Part shown: piece by piece, positions 1-6,110 of the stretch | Layout: each line of letters starts with the position of its first letter | How positions within the stretch are numbered: the first letter of the stretch is position 1 | From: Planctomicrobium sp. | GTDB lineage: Bacteria; Planctomycetota; Planctomycetia; Planctomycetales; Planctomycetaceae | Assembly (NCBI GenBank): GCA_029259835.1 | Contig: JAJDEL010000393.1 | Location: 1-6,205 of the forward strand | DNA length: 6,205 nt | Direction of reading: 5' to 3' | Made by a program: the position numbers and the translations under genes | The notes under the pieces: generated by a model | Seen by the model: only the letters and a program-made list of their open reading frames with translations | What the model was told of the DNA's origin: nothing | The model's database searches: none

Positions 1-1
1 T

Positions 2-1309
2 GCTCTGATTGTTGCGTTCGCTCTCCCAGTCGTGGCCTATTCTGAGGATCAGGTTGACTCCAAAGATGACATCCCGAGTGCAATCTACCAGTATGTCACG
101 CGACCTGAACCAGACTTTGCCTGGGAAAAAATCAAGACGCTCAATACTCCGGCAGGTCAAGTTCACGAACTTCGTGTGACCTCCCAGAAGTGGCACAACA
201 TTGTTTGGAAGCACGCTGTTGAAGTCTATGTTCCCAAAAAACTGAGCTACTCAAAACATGCGCTTCTGTTTGTTCATGGTGGCAGCAAACCAATTCCACC
301 AAGCGAAGGGGACATGAAGTCTGGATTGAAGCTGGCAGCAATGTGCGGCGCACCGGTAGTGATGGTGCATCAGGTTCCGAACCAGCCACTCTTCGGCGGA
401 CGAACAGAAGACGACCTCATTACGGATACCTGGCTCAAGTACCTGGAATCCGGCGATGAAACCTGGCCGCTGCTCTTTCCGATGGTGAAAAGTGCAGTCA
501 AAACGATGGACGCCGTTCAGGAATTCTCCAAGTCGGAACTCGAAGTGTCGATTGAGAAGTACGTCATCACTGGCGGTTCAAAGCGTGGCTGGACAAGTTG
601 GCTGACGCCCGTCGTAGACAACCGCATCGCCGGGACGGCTCCCATTGTGATAGACATTCTGAACTTTCGGGCACAGATGAACCACCAACTCAATTCCTGG
701 GGAAAATTCAGCGAGCAAATCATCGATTACACCAGTAAAGGTTTGATTAAACGACCAGGCGAAAAAGAGACTGCAAGAGAAGTTCAATTGCGAAAAATGA
801 TGGATCCGTTCACCTACCGCAAACAACTTTCGCTTCCCAAACTGCTGATTGTCGGCACGAATGATCGTTACTGGGCCGTGGATGCAATGAATTTGTACTT
901 CGATGATCTGGTCGGAGATCGTTACATCAGGCAAGTCCCCAACGCTGGACATGGCCTGGACGGTGGTCGCGATGGCGCGCTCACAACGTTGGCGGTCTTC
1001 TTTCGGCATGTTGCCTCAAATACTGAAATGCCTCGTATTTCGTGGGATTTTTCGAACGGTCAACAGCTTCTGAAACTCGCAATCAAGAGTACGCCTGCCC
1101 CAGAAAATGTCCGGCTCTGGACAGCAAAATCAAATGATCTCGACTTCCGCGACGACCGCTGGAGTTCGAAAACATTGACCGGAAACGGTGAAAACCGACT
1201 CGGCACTCTCAAGCTTCCAAAGTCCGGTCACGTTGCGTTGTATGGGGAAGTCGAATTCGATTTCGACGGACTACCGTGGTCACTGACAACGCTTGTCTAC
1301 AGGAAATGA
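2..1309 (+). CDS. PhoPQ-activated pathogenicity-related (PqaA-type) secreted alpha/beta hydrolase, 5'-truncated
   Basis: Partial gene; the real start lies left of the window. Reading in frame from base 2 gives ALIVAFALPVVA, a signal-peptide hydrophobic core with a likely cleavage site before YSEDQ. The GTG at 32 is therefore inside the signal peptide and is not the start. The mature part matches the PhoPQ_related family (PqaA of Salmonella, AprA of Dictyostelium), which has an alpha/beta-hydrolase fold. Visible landmarks are LLFVHGG (oxyanion region), the family signature QVPNQPLFGG, EDDLITDTW, the nucleophile elbow GGSKRGW (Ser codon at 578), GTNDRYW (acid Asp codon at 863) and NAGHGL (His codon at 950), so the catalytic triad looks intact. 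The C-terminal ~100 residues are a beta-rich extension usual for the family. Planctomycetes often carry many paralogues. The natural substrate is unknown to me. It converges on the aldolase gene, with 20 bases between the stops. Family confidence is high, function low. Confidence 0.9.
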   Translation, partial: ALIVAFALPVVAYSEDQVDSKDDIPSAIYQYVTRPEPDFAWEKIKTLNTPAGQVHELRVTSQKWHNIVWKHAVEVYVPKKLSYSKHALLFVHGGSKPIPPSEGDMKSGLKLAAMCGAPVVMVHQVPNQPLFGGRTEDDLITDTWLKYLESGDETWPLLFPMVKSAVKTMDAVQEFSKSELEVSIEKYVITGGSKRGWTSWLTPVVDNRIAGTAPIVIDILNFRAQMNHQLNSWGKFSEQIIDYTSKGLIKRPGEKETAREVQLRKMMDPFTYRKQLSLPKLLIVGTNDRYWAVDAMNLYFDDLVGDRYIRQVPNAGHGLDGGRDGALTTLAVFFRHVASNTEMPRISWDFSNGQQLLKLAIKSTPAPENVRLWTAKSNDLDFRDDRWSSKTLTGNGENRLGTLKLPKSGHVALYGEVEFDFDGLPWSLTTLVYRK

Positions 1310-1343
1310 TTCTTCCCTTCATAGGGTCTTCAGGAAGAAATCA
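1307..1343. terminator. Possible bidirectional terminator hairpin between convergent genes
   Basis: The arms TGATTCTTCC (1307-1316) and GGAAGAAATCA (1333-1343) pair with one bulged A around a 16-base loop. The structure covers both stop codons of the convergent hydrolase and aldolase genes. There is no clear T run after the stem on either strand, so this is a weak terminator call based on position and pairing only. Confidence 0.3.
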
Positions 1344-2103
1344 CTTCATCACGAGTTGCTGCGCTTAGCTCACCAAGTTTCGTTTGCAGAAACATGGTTG
1401 GCTCGGTGATGCACAGGAATCGGTAGCCTTCTGTCGCGAGTTGTGGACCGTCACCGATCATCCACATCGGTTTACTAGCAGCACTGGCTGCGGCACGGAT
1501 GATTCGAAGCGCTGCTTGCAGTTCCTCTGCTTGTGGGTTCCAACAGACGCCAAGATCCGCGGACAAATCATACGGACCGACAGCCATCGCTGTCGTCACT
1601 GGATGCTGGGCAATCACGTTGACGTTTTCGAGTCCGGTACGAGTTTCGATTTGTGGCAGGATGACGAGATGATCCTCGACCGTTGATTTCCAACTTTCAT
1701 AATTCACATCGTCGACCCAAAGGTTCCCCGGCCCGCCAGGACGTCTGCGTCCGCGCGGCCTCAAGTAAACAGCATCTTGAATGACTTGCATCGTTTCTTC
1801 GTTTTCTACGGTCGGAATCATCAGCCCGCACGGCCCTAAGTCCATCGCTAAACGAATCGGAGTAAACTCCGCAGCAGGTGGACGAATGAGGATCGGAAAG
1901 TTTTGACGGCGCCCAATTGCGCACGCTTCGGCGACCATCGCAGCGTCGAACGTTAAGTGCTCAAGATCGATGATCAAATAGTCGAGCTTTGCCTGCATCG
2001 CAATTTCGACCAGACCAGGCCAGAAATGAAATGTACACAACATCCCAGTTGTGACTCGATCTTCCTGAGCCAGTTTCTCACGTAAAATGATTGCAGACTT
2101 CAT
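1330..2103 (-). CDS. HpcH/HpaI family class II pyruvate aldolase
   Basis: A 257-residue cytoplasmic protein of usual length for the HpcH/HpaI aldolase family (HpaI 4-hydroxy-2-oxoheptanedioate aldolase, RhmA/YfaU 2-keto-3-deoxyrhamnonate aldolase, GarL). These enzymes cleave 2-keto-3-deoxy acids to pyruvate (or a related keto acid) and an aldehyde, using a divalent metal. Expected active-site positions are visible: IDLEH with Asp46 and catalytic His49, the pyruvate-binding Arg74 in LIRPP, the barrel strand CGLMIPTVEN, metal-binding Glu153 in PQIET, and metal-binding Asp179 in VGPYDLSADLG. The segment around 115-128 (RPRGRRRPGGPGN) replaces the usual G-x-R-G loop that shapes substrate choice, so I do not name a substrate. 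Its ATG overlaps the sialidase stop as ATGA (2100-2103), implying translational coupling; no strong ribosome site is seen (AAAGG about 12 bases upstream). It may use a product of the upstream sialidase, but that link is inference. Confidence 0.9.
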   Translation of the reverse strand: MKSAIILREKLAQEDRVTTGMLCTFHFWPGLVEIAMQAKLDYLIIDLEHLTFDAAMVAEACAIGRRQNFPILIRPPAAEFTPIRLAMDLGPCGLMIPTVENEETMQVIQDAVYLRPRGRRRPGGPGNLWVDDVNYESWKSTVEDHLVILPQIETRTGLENVNVIAQHPVTTAMAVGPYDLSADLGVCWNPQAEELQAALRIIRAAASAASKPMWMIGDGPQLATEGYRFLCITEPTMFLQTKLGELSAATRDEVISS

Positions 2104-3224
2104 CGTAGCGACTTACCTTTCGATTTCGGTGCTTTCCAGATCGTCACACCCAAATGATAGCCGGTATGTAGTGGTGAGTTATTGGAATACCAGGCGGTGA
2201 CGATTCGACCATCTTCGCGTTGAACACTTTCCGGGTAGCCGCAATCACCCCCATCTGCTGTATGTGCGATACGAATTGGGTCACGCCAAGTGACTCCATC
2301 GTCGTTGCTTAATTTCGCGAGGACGCCGCGATGACCATTTACGCGGTTACCATAACTGAGTAGTAAACGTCCGTCTGCCAGTCGAGTGAGATGACCATTG
2401 ATCTCGTTGCGTCCGGTGACAGGAACCGGTTCTTGCCATTTAAGGCCGTTATCATCACTGCGGATCAGTTCCATCTTGTCGATTCTTGCCGCCGCGAGCC
2501 AACTCTTTCCGCCTAGGGGGAAGATGCCGGTTTCGTTGTGTCTCTTCCCGATGATTGAAACAACTTTCCAGGTCCAGCCATCGTCTTCACTTCGCAAATG
2601 GGATGAACGCCAGCCTTTGGTTTTTGTTGATTTCGTTGGGTCTTTGAACTCTCCCTGATAGCACGAGACATGCAGCGCCCCGTCTTCTCCAGTCCAGATA
2701 TCGCCGAACGGAATGTATTCCGTCCAGCCTGATTCTCCAGCAGGAAAGGCGTCACGTTTCTCCCAGGTGCGGCCTGCATCACTCGAACGCAAAACCCAGC
2801 TACGAATTATCGCATCCCGAAACGCCGCCTGTTTCGGTCGAATTTCCTGCTTCACATCGGTCCAGCCAGAGCAGAGCACGACAAGGTCACCATTTTTCGC
2901 CATCCCAGCGGCATGATTCATACGAATGGTCTTCGGCTCGTGCTCGGTCACCGTACTCAATTTCTTCCAAGTGAGACCATCGTGGCTGGAGTAACAATCG
3001 ATGTCCGCTTCCTGTTGTCCGTGACTCGGCTTGTTGTGGAAGATGGCAATGATCGTGCCGTCTTTCAGCAGAGTCAAATTCGGCCACGCACAAACATTCT
3101 CAACCGCGAGCACTTGCTGAATGTTTGCCGCTGGCAGGGTGATTTCTGCGGCTCGCGAACCACTCGAACAGAACACGACCAACAACACGGCAATTAGACT
3201 TACAAATGAACTACGCATGATCAT
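2100..3224 (-). CDS. Secreted sialidase-like protein with five Asp-box (BNR) repeats
   Basis: A 374-residue protein with an N-terminal signal peptide: a basic start, then SLIAVLLVVFC, and a likely cut near GSRA/AE (residues 24-27). The body is a six-bladed beta-propeller of the sialidase/BNR superfamily. Five Asp boxes (S-x-D-x-G-x-T-W) are visible at about residues 79-86 (SSHDGLTW, His at the Asp position), 147-154 (SSDAGRTW), 212-219 (SEDDGWTW), 256-263 (SDDNGLKW) and 306-313 (SNDDGVTW). Near the end, YPESVQREDGRIVTAWYSN resembles the late strand of BNR_2 proteins. I cannot place the three-arginine cluster and Tyr/Glu pair of true exo-sialidases with confidence, so the activity could be another propeller glycosidase. 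The first ATG is preferred: GAGAG lies seven bases upstream (3232-3236), and the second ATG (codon 3) would be too far from it. It is the first gene of a two-gene unit with the aldolase. Confidence 0.88.
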   Translation of the reverse strand: MIMRSSFVSLIAVLLVVFCSSGSRAAEITLPAANIQQVLAVENVCAWPNLTLLKDGTIIAIFHNKPSHGQQEADIDCYSSHDGLTWKKLSTVTEHEPKTIRMNHAAGMAKNGDLVVLCSGWTDVKQEIRPKQAAFRDAIIRSWVLRSSDAGRTWEKRDAFPAGESGWTEYIPFGDIWTGEDGALHVSCYQGEFKDPTKSTKTKGWRSSHLRSEDDGWTWKVVSIIGKRHNETGIFPLGGKSWLAAARIDKMELIRSDDNGLKWQEPVPVTGRNEINGHLTRLADGRLLLSYGNRVNGHRGVLAKLSNDDGVTWRDPIRIAHTADGGDCGYPESVQREDGRIVTAWYSNNSPLHTGYHLGVTIWKAPKSKGKSLR

Positions 3225-3348
3225 GAAGTGACTCTCTTTGGGGCAAGGAATTGAATCGATCAGAACGACAGGGTATCACGGATGAATCCGTTCAGCGAGC
3301 GTGGTGATGGTGTGAGTCAAATTGGAGACTGAAGTAAGCCTTTACAAT
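3225..3348. other. Intergenic region upstream of the sialidase-aldolase unit
   Basis: These 124 bases separate the membrane-protein gene from the sialidase on the same strand and probably hold the promoter of the sialidase-aldolase pair. I see a TTGACT on the minus strand but no convincing -10 box at the right distance, so I call no promoter. The short perfect inverted repeat ACGGAT-GA-ATCCGT lies at 3278-3291. It has no T run and could be an operator or chance. Confidence 0.35.
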
Positions 3349-3696
3349 TTACTCTTCCCTTGCAATCAGCCGTTCAGTGGGGTGAACCCACCAACGGTCA
3401 AGCATGATCAGGGGACAATAAACGTATCCGACAAAGTTGCCGCGCGTAGTCTTTTCGCCTTTCACGTTGATGAACCGTTGCCAGTATAGAAACTTGGGCT
3501 GCCAAATGGAGATGTCACTCACGCTCAGCGTAAAGGCGTATCGAACTCGACCAGATTGGCTCCAGGCGTATTGGCCGCTGAGTGAGAGACAACTGTATGA
3601 GCCGATGTAGAAAAGTAGACCTGCAACCACAGCGAAGAGGTATCGCCGGAGCGGGCGACTGCGCTGTGCCTTTTCTATCGTTATTTGTTCAACCAT
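3349..3696 (-). CDS. Small one-helix membrane protein, hypothetical (planctomycete-type)
   Basis: A 115-residue protein of unknown function. A basic N-terminus (to about residue 18) is followed by one transmembrane helix, about residues 19-40 (YLFAVVAGLLFYIGSYSCLS), which may act as an anchor or uncleaved signal. The rest is rich in Trp, Tyr and Arg and ends with a C-terminal YCPLIMLDRWWVHPT segment. The pattern 'P-L-I-x-x-D-R-x-x-V-H-P-T' recalls small uncharacterised planctomycete proteins, but I recognise no named domain. Its ATG lies inside the end of the zinc-ribbon gene with an 8-base overlap (3689-3696), so the two are very likely co-translated. No strong ribosome site is visible, which fits coupling. 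Positive-inside charge suggests the C-terminal part is outside the cytoplasm (inference). Confidence 0.7.
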   Translation of the reverse strand: MVEQITIEKAQRSRPLRRYLFAVVAGLLFYIGSYSCLSLSGQYAWSQSGRVRYAFTLSVSDISIWQPKFLYWQRFINVKGEKTTRGNFVGYVYCPLIMLDRWWVHPTERLIAREE

Positions 3697-4069
3697 CTGC
3701 GTCTCGTCGTTTCATTTCTTCCATGTGTTGACGCTGCTCTTCCTTTAGATCTTTCAATCGAATGCGACAGTCCCTGCATCGAATTGCCGTTGCGTAGAGC
3801 GAGCCTTTCGCCGTTTCATAATACCATTTCTGCTGCTCAGCGGTCCAAACATCTGCTTTCCCACAATCGCAGCAGGTGAAGTCGAGATCAATGTAGTAAG
3901 CTGGACGTAAACTATAAGAATTGTTGGGATCCTGCTGAGATTGATCGGCTGGTACGGCCCTTGATGGAACTTCCTCACCATTGACGAGGCGGCCTTCTTC
4001 TCGAAGTTGGTTCAAACGTCGTCGCTCACGTATTGCATTGAACTTTCTCTTCTTGCGTTTATCACTCAC
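3689..4069 (-). CDS. Small zinc-ribbon protein (zf_Tbcl-like)
   Basis: A 126-residue protein with a very basic N-terminus (residues 1-23, many Lys/Arg), a polar linker (30-57), a zinc ribbon and a charged helical tail (102-124). The ribbon has CxxC pairs at Cys66/Cys69 and Cys98/Cys101 with the aromatic stretch WTAEQQKWYYE between them, matching the 'probable zinc-ribbon domain' family (zf_Tbcl). The function of that family is not established; nucleic-acid or protein binding is a reasonable guess. The start is GTG at 4069: an in-frame stop occurs shortly upstream with no ATG in between, and GGGGA (4076-4080) lies six bases before the GTG, a good ribosome site. It overlaps the next gene by 8 bases and begins 109 bases after the reverse-transcriptase stop on the same strand, with no obvious terminator between, so a shared transcript is possible. 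Confidence 0.8.
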   Translation of the reverse strand: MSDKRKKRKFNAIRERRRLNQLREEGRLVNGEEVPSRAVPADQSQQDPNNSYSLRPAYYIDLDFTCCDCGKADVWTAEQQKWYYETAKGSLYATAIRCRDCRIRLKDLKEEQRQHMEEMKRRDADG

Positions 4070-4178
4070 AGAGAGTCCCCCGAGGATGTGTCGATTTCAC
4101 TCAGCCACACTTGCCTCAATGATTCTCTTACTCAAAAGATAATCTGGCAAGCTCAAAAACATGAAGATTCTCGTCCAT

Positions 4179-5588
4179 TCACCATTCAATGCTCTCGAAG
4201 ATTTGTTGCAGTTTTTTGCCGCGTGTCGGATTCAATGAATTCATCCAGGCAATGCGGCCTTGCAAGTGTGTTTGGAAGTCTGAGTGTTTGTCGCGGTTTT
4301 GGGATTCAGGATTGCCTTGTGTGCAGTTGTGCAGGATCGCATGGAGTTGCTTGTATTCAGTTCGCGGTGTGTTCAGTTTTTCGTTGACGATGATCCCGGC
4401 GAGTTGCTGTTGGCGGCTAGCCGTCATGACGACGGACTTCCGTCGGCGAATCGCGAAGCCTTCATCCAAGATGATTGCCAGTGCAAACGATTGAAACTCT
4501 TTGAGAGATTTCTTGAAAGAATCATTCCCGGAAAAAGCGAGGTCATCAGCATAGCGGGTGTAGCTCGCTTCGAACTTGCTTGCGAGTCCTTGCAACCGAC
4601 AATCGAGCCGGTAGCTGATGAGATTCGCGATTGCCGGAGAAGTCGGAGCACCTTGCGGGAGATGTGGTGAGTCGTATAAGAATTCCAGTTCGCGAGCAGC
4701 ATCGCGCGGAGAGTCAGCAAAGAGTGTTCGGAAGACCGACTTCGGGATTCGATTTGTCGTCAATCCAGTGAGGCTTCTCGCCACAGATTCTGGATAGCCG
4801 AACGTTCTGAATGCGCCGAAAATTCGATTTGACTGAATCGAGGGAAAGAAATTCGCGAGATCTGTTCGCCAGACAACACGTTGCCCAACATGCGGCTCCG
4901 CATACGATTTGACGGATCGACCTTTGCGGAATCCGTGCGCCGCATGGTGCAGGGGGATTTTATCGAGGAGGTCTGGGAGCAAGCGTCTCTGTACGCTCAT
5001 CAGTTTCGGGTACGGAATCTCCAGGAGTCGACTTTTGCGACTCTTACGTTCCAGGTGAAATTCATAGCGAGGATCACCTTGGTCGCAACGTGCGAACGGA
5101 GCTCGCGCTGACATCCAGTCGAGTTGCTGCGTTGTGAGTCCGAGGAACTCCGCGAGTTGAATAGACGATTTCATCGCCGGGAGTTTCCATTCCAGGAGTT
5201 CTCTTCGGACCGGAACAAAGGCTTCCGGATTCAACAGGCTCTCAGGGAGATTCCGCGCTGCGGCGAGTTTGATCCCAGAGCCTCGCAGAATCTTCGCTGG
5301 CGTCCATCTTTTTAGAAGGAGAAAAGACTTGACCTCACGAAGAGTCGGTTGTGGAAGCAAGAATGGATATATCTTGAAGAGTTGGTCAACGAGTTTGACC
5401 ACTTTTGGTCGACAGGCTTCGAGTGCGAGTGCATCAACGATTCGCTGGGAAATCGAGAGTCGGTCCAGCGGCCCGCCCAGAATGATTCGTGCCAAAGAAT
5501 CTGCGAACTGTGACAACTTCTCTTTCCCATCTTTCCCATAAAAAAACGGACCGTCCTTCCACCAAACTGGTTCTGCATGAGAAATCAT
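4179..5588 (-). CDS. Retron-like reverse transcriptase with long N-terminal extension
   Basis: An RNA-directed DNA polymerase, about 469 residues from the ATG at 5588. Residues 1-150 form a mostly helical N-terminal extension. The RT core has LLEIPYPKL and HGFRKGRS (218-224), region X-like YAEPH (229-233), catalytic Asp243 in RTDLANFFPSI, a long insert, LPQGAPTSP (310-318), catalytic YADD (346-349; bases 4542-4553), GFAIRRRKS, and LAGIIVNE (396-403). The thumb ends in HLQGRIAWMNSLNP and IFESIEW, as in retron RTs; no maturase or endonuclease domain follows, arguing against a group II intron. Typical retrons have NAxxH and VTG where this has YAEPH and LAG. The size resembles long myxobacterial retron RTs such as that of Mx162. 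The frame is open to a TTG at 5738, but similarity to known RTs is unclear there and hairpins occupy it. ATG 5612 is an alternative start; ribosome sites are weak for both. A defence or msDNA role is inferred from the family. Confidence 0.88.
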   Translation of the reverse strand: MISHAEPVWWKDGPFFYGKDGKEKLSQFADSLARIILGGPLDRLSISQRIVDALALEACRPKVVKLVDQLFKIYPFLLPQPTLREVKSFLLLKRWTPAKILRGSGIKLAAARNLPESLLNPEAFVPVRRELLEWKLPAMKSSIQLAEFLGLTTQQLDWMSARAPFARCDQGDPRYEFHLERKSRKSRLLEIPYPKLMSVQRRLLPDLLDKIPLHHAAHGFRKGRSVKSYAEPHVGQRVVWRTDLANFFPSIQSNRIFGAFRTFGYPESVARSLTGLTTNRIPKSVFRTLFADSPRDAARELEFLYDSPHLPQGAPTSPAIANLISYRLDCRLQGLASKFEASYTRYADDLAFSGNDSFKKSLKEFQSFALAIILDEGFAIRRRKSVVMTASRQQQLAGIIVNEKLNTPRTEYKQLHAILHNCTQGNPESQNRDKHSDFQTHLQGRIAWMNSLNPTRGKKLQQIFESIEW

Positions 5589-5603
5589 TCGCCTTCGCGA
5601 ATG
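5586..5603 (-). promoter_or_regulatory. Hairpin over the predicted RT start codon
   Basis: In RT-sense RNA, CATTCGC and GCGAATG form a perfect 7-base-pair stem with a GAAG loop. The last three bases of the stem are the predicted ATG start, and the loop and 3' arm contain the only ribosome-site-like sequence (GAAGG). The stem could therefore hide the start site and lower translation, or could be the 3' end of a structured RNA. Pairing is seen directly; the role is inference. Confidence 0.4.
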
Positions 5604-5607
5604 TCGT

Positions 5608-5624
5608 CTCATGCCAACGATGAG
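5608..5624 (-). other. Small stem-loop upstream of RT
   Basis: CTCAT (minus strand, 5620-5624) pairs with ATGAG (5608-5612) around a 7-base loop. It is short and could occur by chance; it is listed because it continues the run of hairpins before the RT gene. The alternative RT start at 5612 falls in its 3' arm. Confidence 0.25.
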
Positions 5625-5639
5625 CAGGCTTTGAGGATG

Positions 5640-5685
5640 ACCTCGGAGTGACCCCGAGATGATGAACATTCCAGGAACATTCATC
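5640..5685 (-). ncRNA. Tandem abutting hairpins, candidate structured RNA of the RT locus
   Basis: Two hairpins lie end to end with no linker. The first (5685 to 5661 on the minus strand) pairs GATGAATGTT with AATGTTCATC around CCTGG; all ten pairs form, two of them G-U. The second (5660 to 5640) pairs ATCTCGGGG with CTCCGAGGT around TCA; nine pairs, two of them G-U. Read on the plus strand, the same four positions become A-C mismatches, so the structure favours RNA transcribed toward the RT gene. This fits a retron-type non-coding RNA or a structured leader just upstream of the RT. I could not find the complementary a1/a2 ends or a long msd hairpin, so its identity as msr-msd is unproven. 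Confidence 0.4.
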
Positions 5686-5751
5686 CACTGAAAGGACAGC
5701 CCACCTGAACGGTACAAGATGCAACTTGAGAAACGCAAGCAGTAGCCATGT

Positions 5752-5777
5752 GAGGTTTACGATTGACAGGCTCAATC
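5752..5777 (+). repeat. Diverged direct repeat, copy 1
   Basis: This 26-base stretch matches 6051-6076 at 20 of 26 positions without gaps, 299 bases apart in the same orientation. The shared core is GGTTTACG, then TGAC, then TCAATC. In this copy CGATTGA and TCAATCG make a perfect 7-base-pair hairpin (5760-5778). Confidence 0.45.
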
Positions 5778-5887
5778 GGCTTGCTTGTCCCGTCCAAAAA
5801 TTTCGCGAACGCCCATGTATATCATGGTGCCTACAAGCCAGTGTCGAGGTGGCATGCTTGAGAAATTCGCGTGATAAAATTGGGTGC

Positions 5888-5918
5888 CATGCCCACATCG
5901 CGTAGCAGGATGGGCATG
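5888..5918. repeat. REP-like palindrome (CATGCCCA...TGGGCATG)
   Basis: A perfect 8-base inverted repeat, CATGCCCA (5888-5895) and TGGGCATG (5911-5918), with extra pairing inside after a small bulge. Extragenic palindromes with a TGCCCAC/GTGGGCA core are, from memory, common in planctomycete genomes, so this may be a dispersed intergenic repeat rather than part of the RT system. Confidence 0.45.
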
Positions 5919-5959
5919 TGGTCGCTAGCCGAGTTCAGTTTTTTGAAAAGACTCCAAGT

Positions 5960-5978
5960 CCCAGCCAGGTAGGCTGGG
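5960..5978. other. Strong stem-loop CCCAGCC/GGCTGGG
   Basis: A perfect 7-base-pair, GC-rich stem with a 5-base loop. No T run follows on either strand: on the minus strand GGCTGGG continues into ACTTGGAGTC and a CTTTTC only later. It is an RNA or cruciform element of unknown role, possibly part of an intergenic repeat. Confidence 0.4.
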
Positions 5979-6050
5979 TCAAGCCCCAGCACTTTGATGC
6001 CACCTCCAACTTGCAGGTCACACGATAATGGTGATTTGATACCGTAATGC

Positions 6051-6076
6051 GGGGTTTACGTCTGACGGCTTCAATC
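6051..6076 (+). repeat. Diverged direct repeat, copy 2
   Basis: Second copy of the 26-base repeat at 5752-5777. The internal hairpin seen in copy 1 is not kept here. A different short pairing is possible, CGTAA (6043-6047) with TTACG (6056-6060). The pair could be remnants of a dispersed repeat family or a coincidence of similar hairpins. Confidence 0.4.
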
Positions 6077-6110
6077 CAACCTTGTGTTTTACAAGTTACT
6101 GCACTTGGGA

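Noticed and set aside
578..1009. Minus-strand open frame of 143 codons opposite the hydrolase gene
   Set aside because: It lies wholly antisense to a gene with intact catalytic motifs and has no features of its own.
32..1309. GTG at 32 as the true start of the PqaA-type hydrolase
   Set aside because: The frame stays open to the window edge, and the upstream codons encode a signal-peptide hydrophobic core, so the gene starts outside the window.
3278..3291. Inverted repeat ACGGAT-GA-ATCCGT as a terminator
   Set aside because: No T run follows and the loop is only two to four bases; operator or chance is as likely.
4007..4670. Plus-strand open frames opposite the RT gene
   Set aside because: Antisense shadows of the RT coding sequence with no recognisable domain or ribosome site.
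5589..5738. Extension of the RT to a TTG start at 5738
   Set aside because: TTG is a rare start, no ribosome site is visible, and the stretch is occupied by strong RT-sense RNA hairpins. It is kept only as an alternative.
5725..5865. Nine-base direct repeat CTTGAGAAA at 5725-5733 and 5857-5865
   Set aside because: Too short to separate from chance, and the flanks do not match.
5434..5898. 154-residue minus-strand open frame overlapping the RT 5' end
   Set aside because: It overlaps the RT coding region in another frame, has no recognisable motif and crosses the hairpin region; it reads like a shadow frame.
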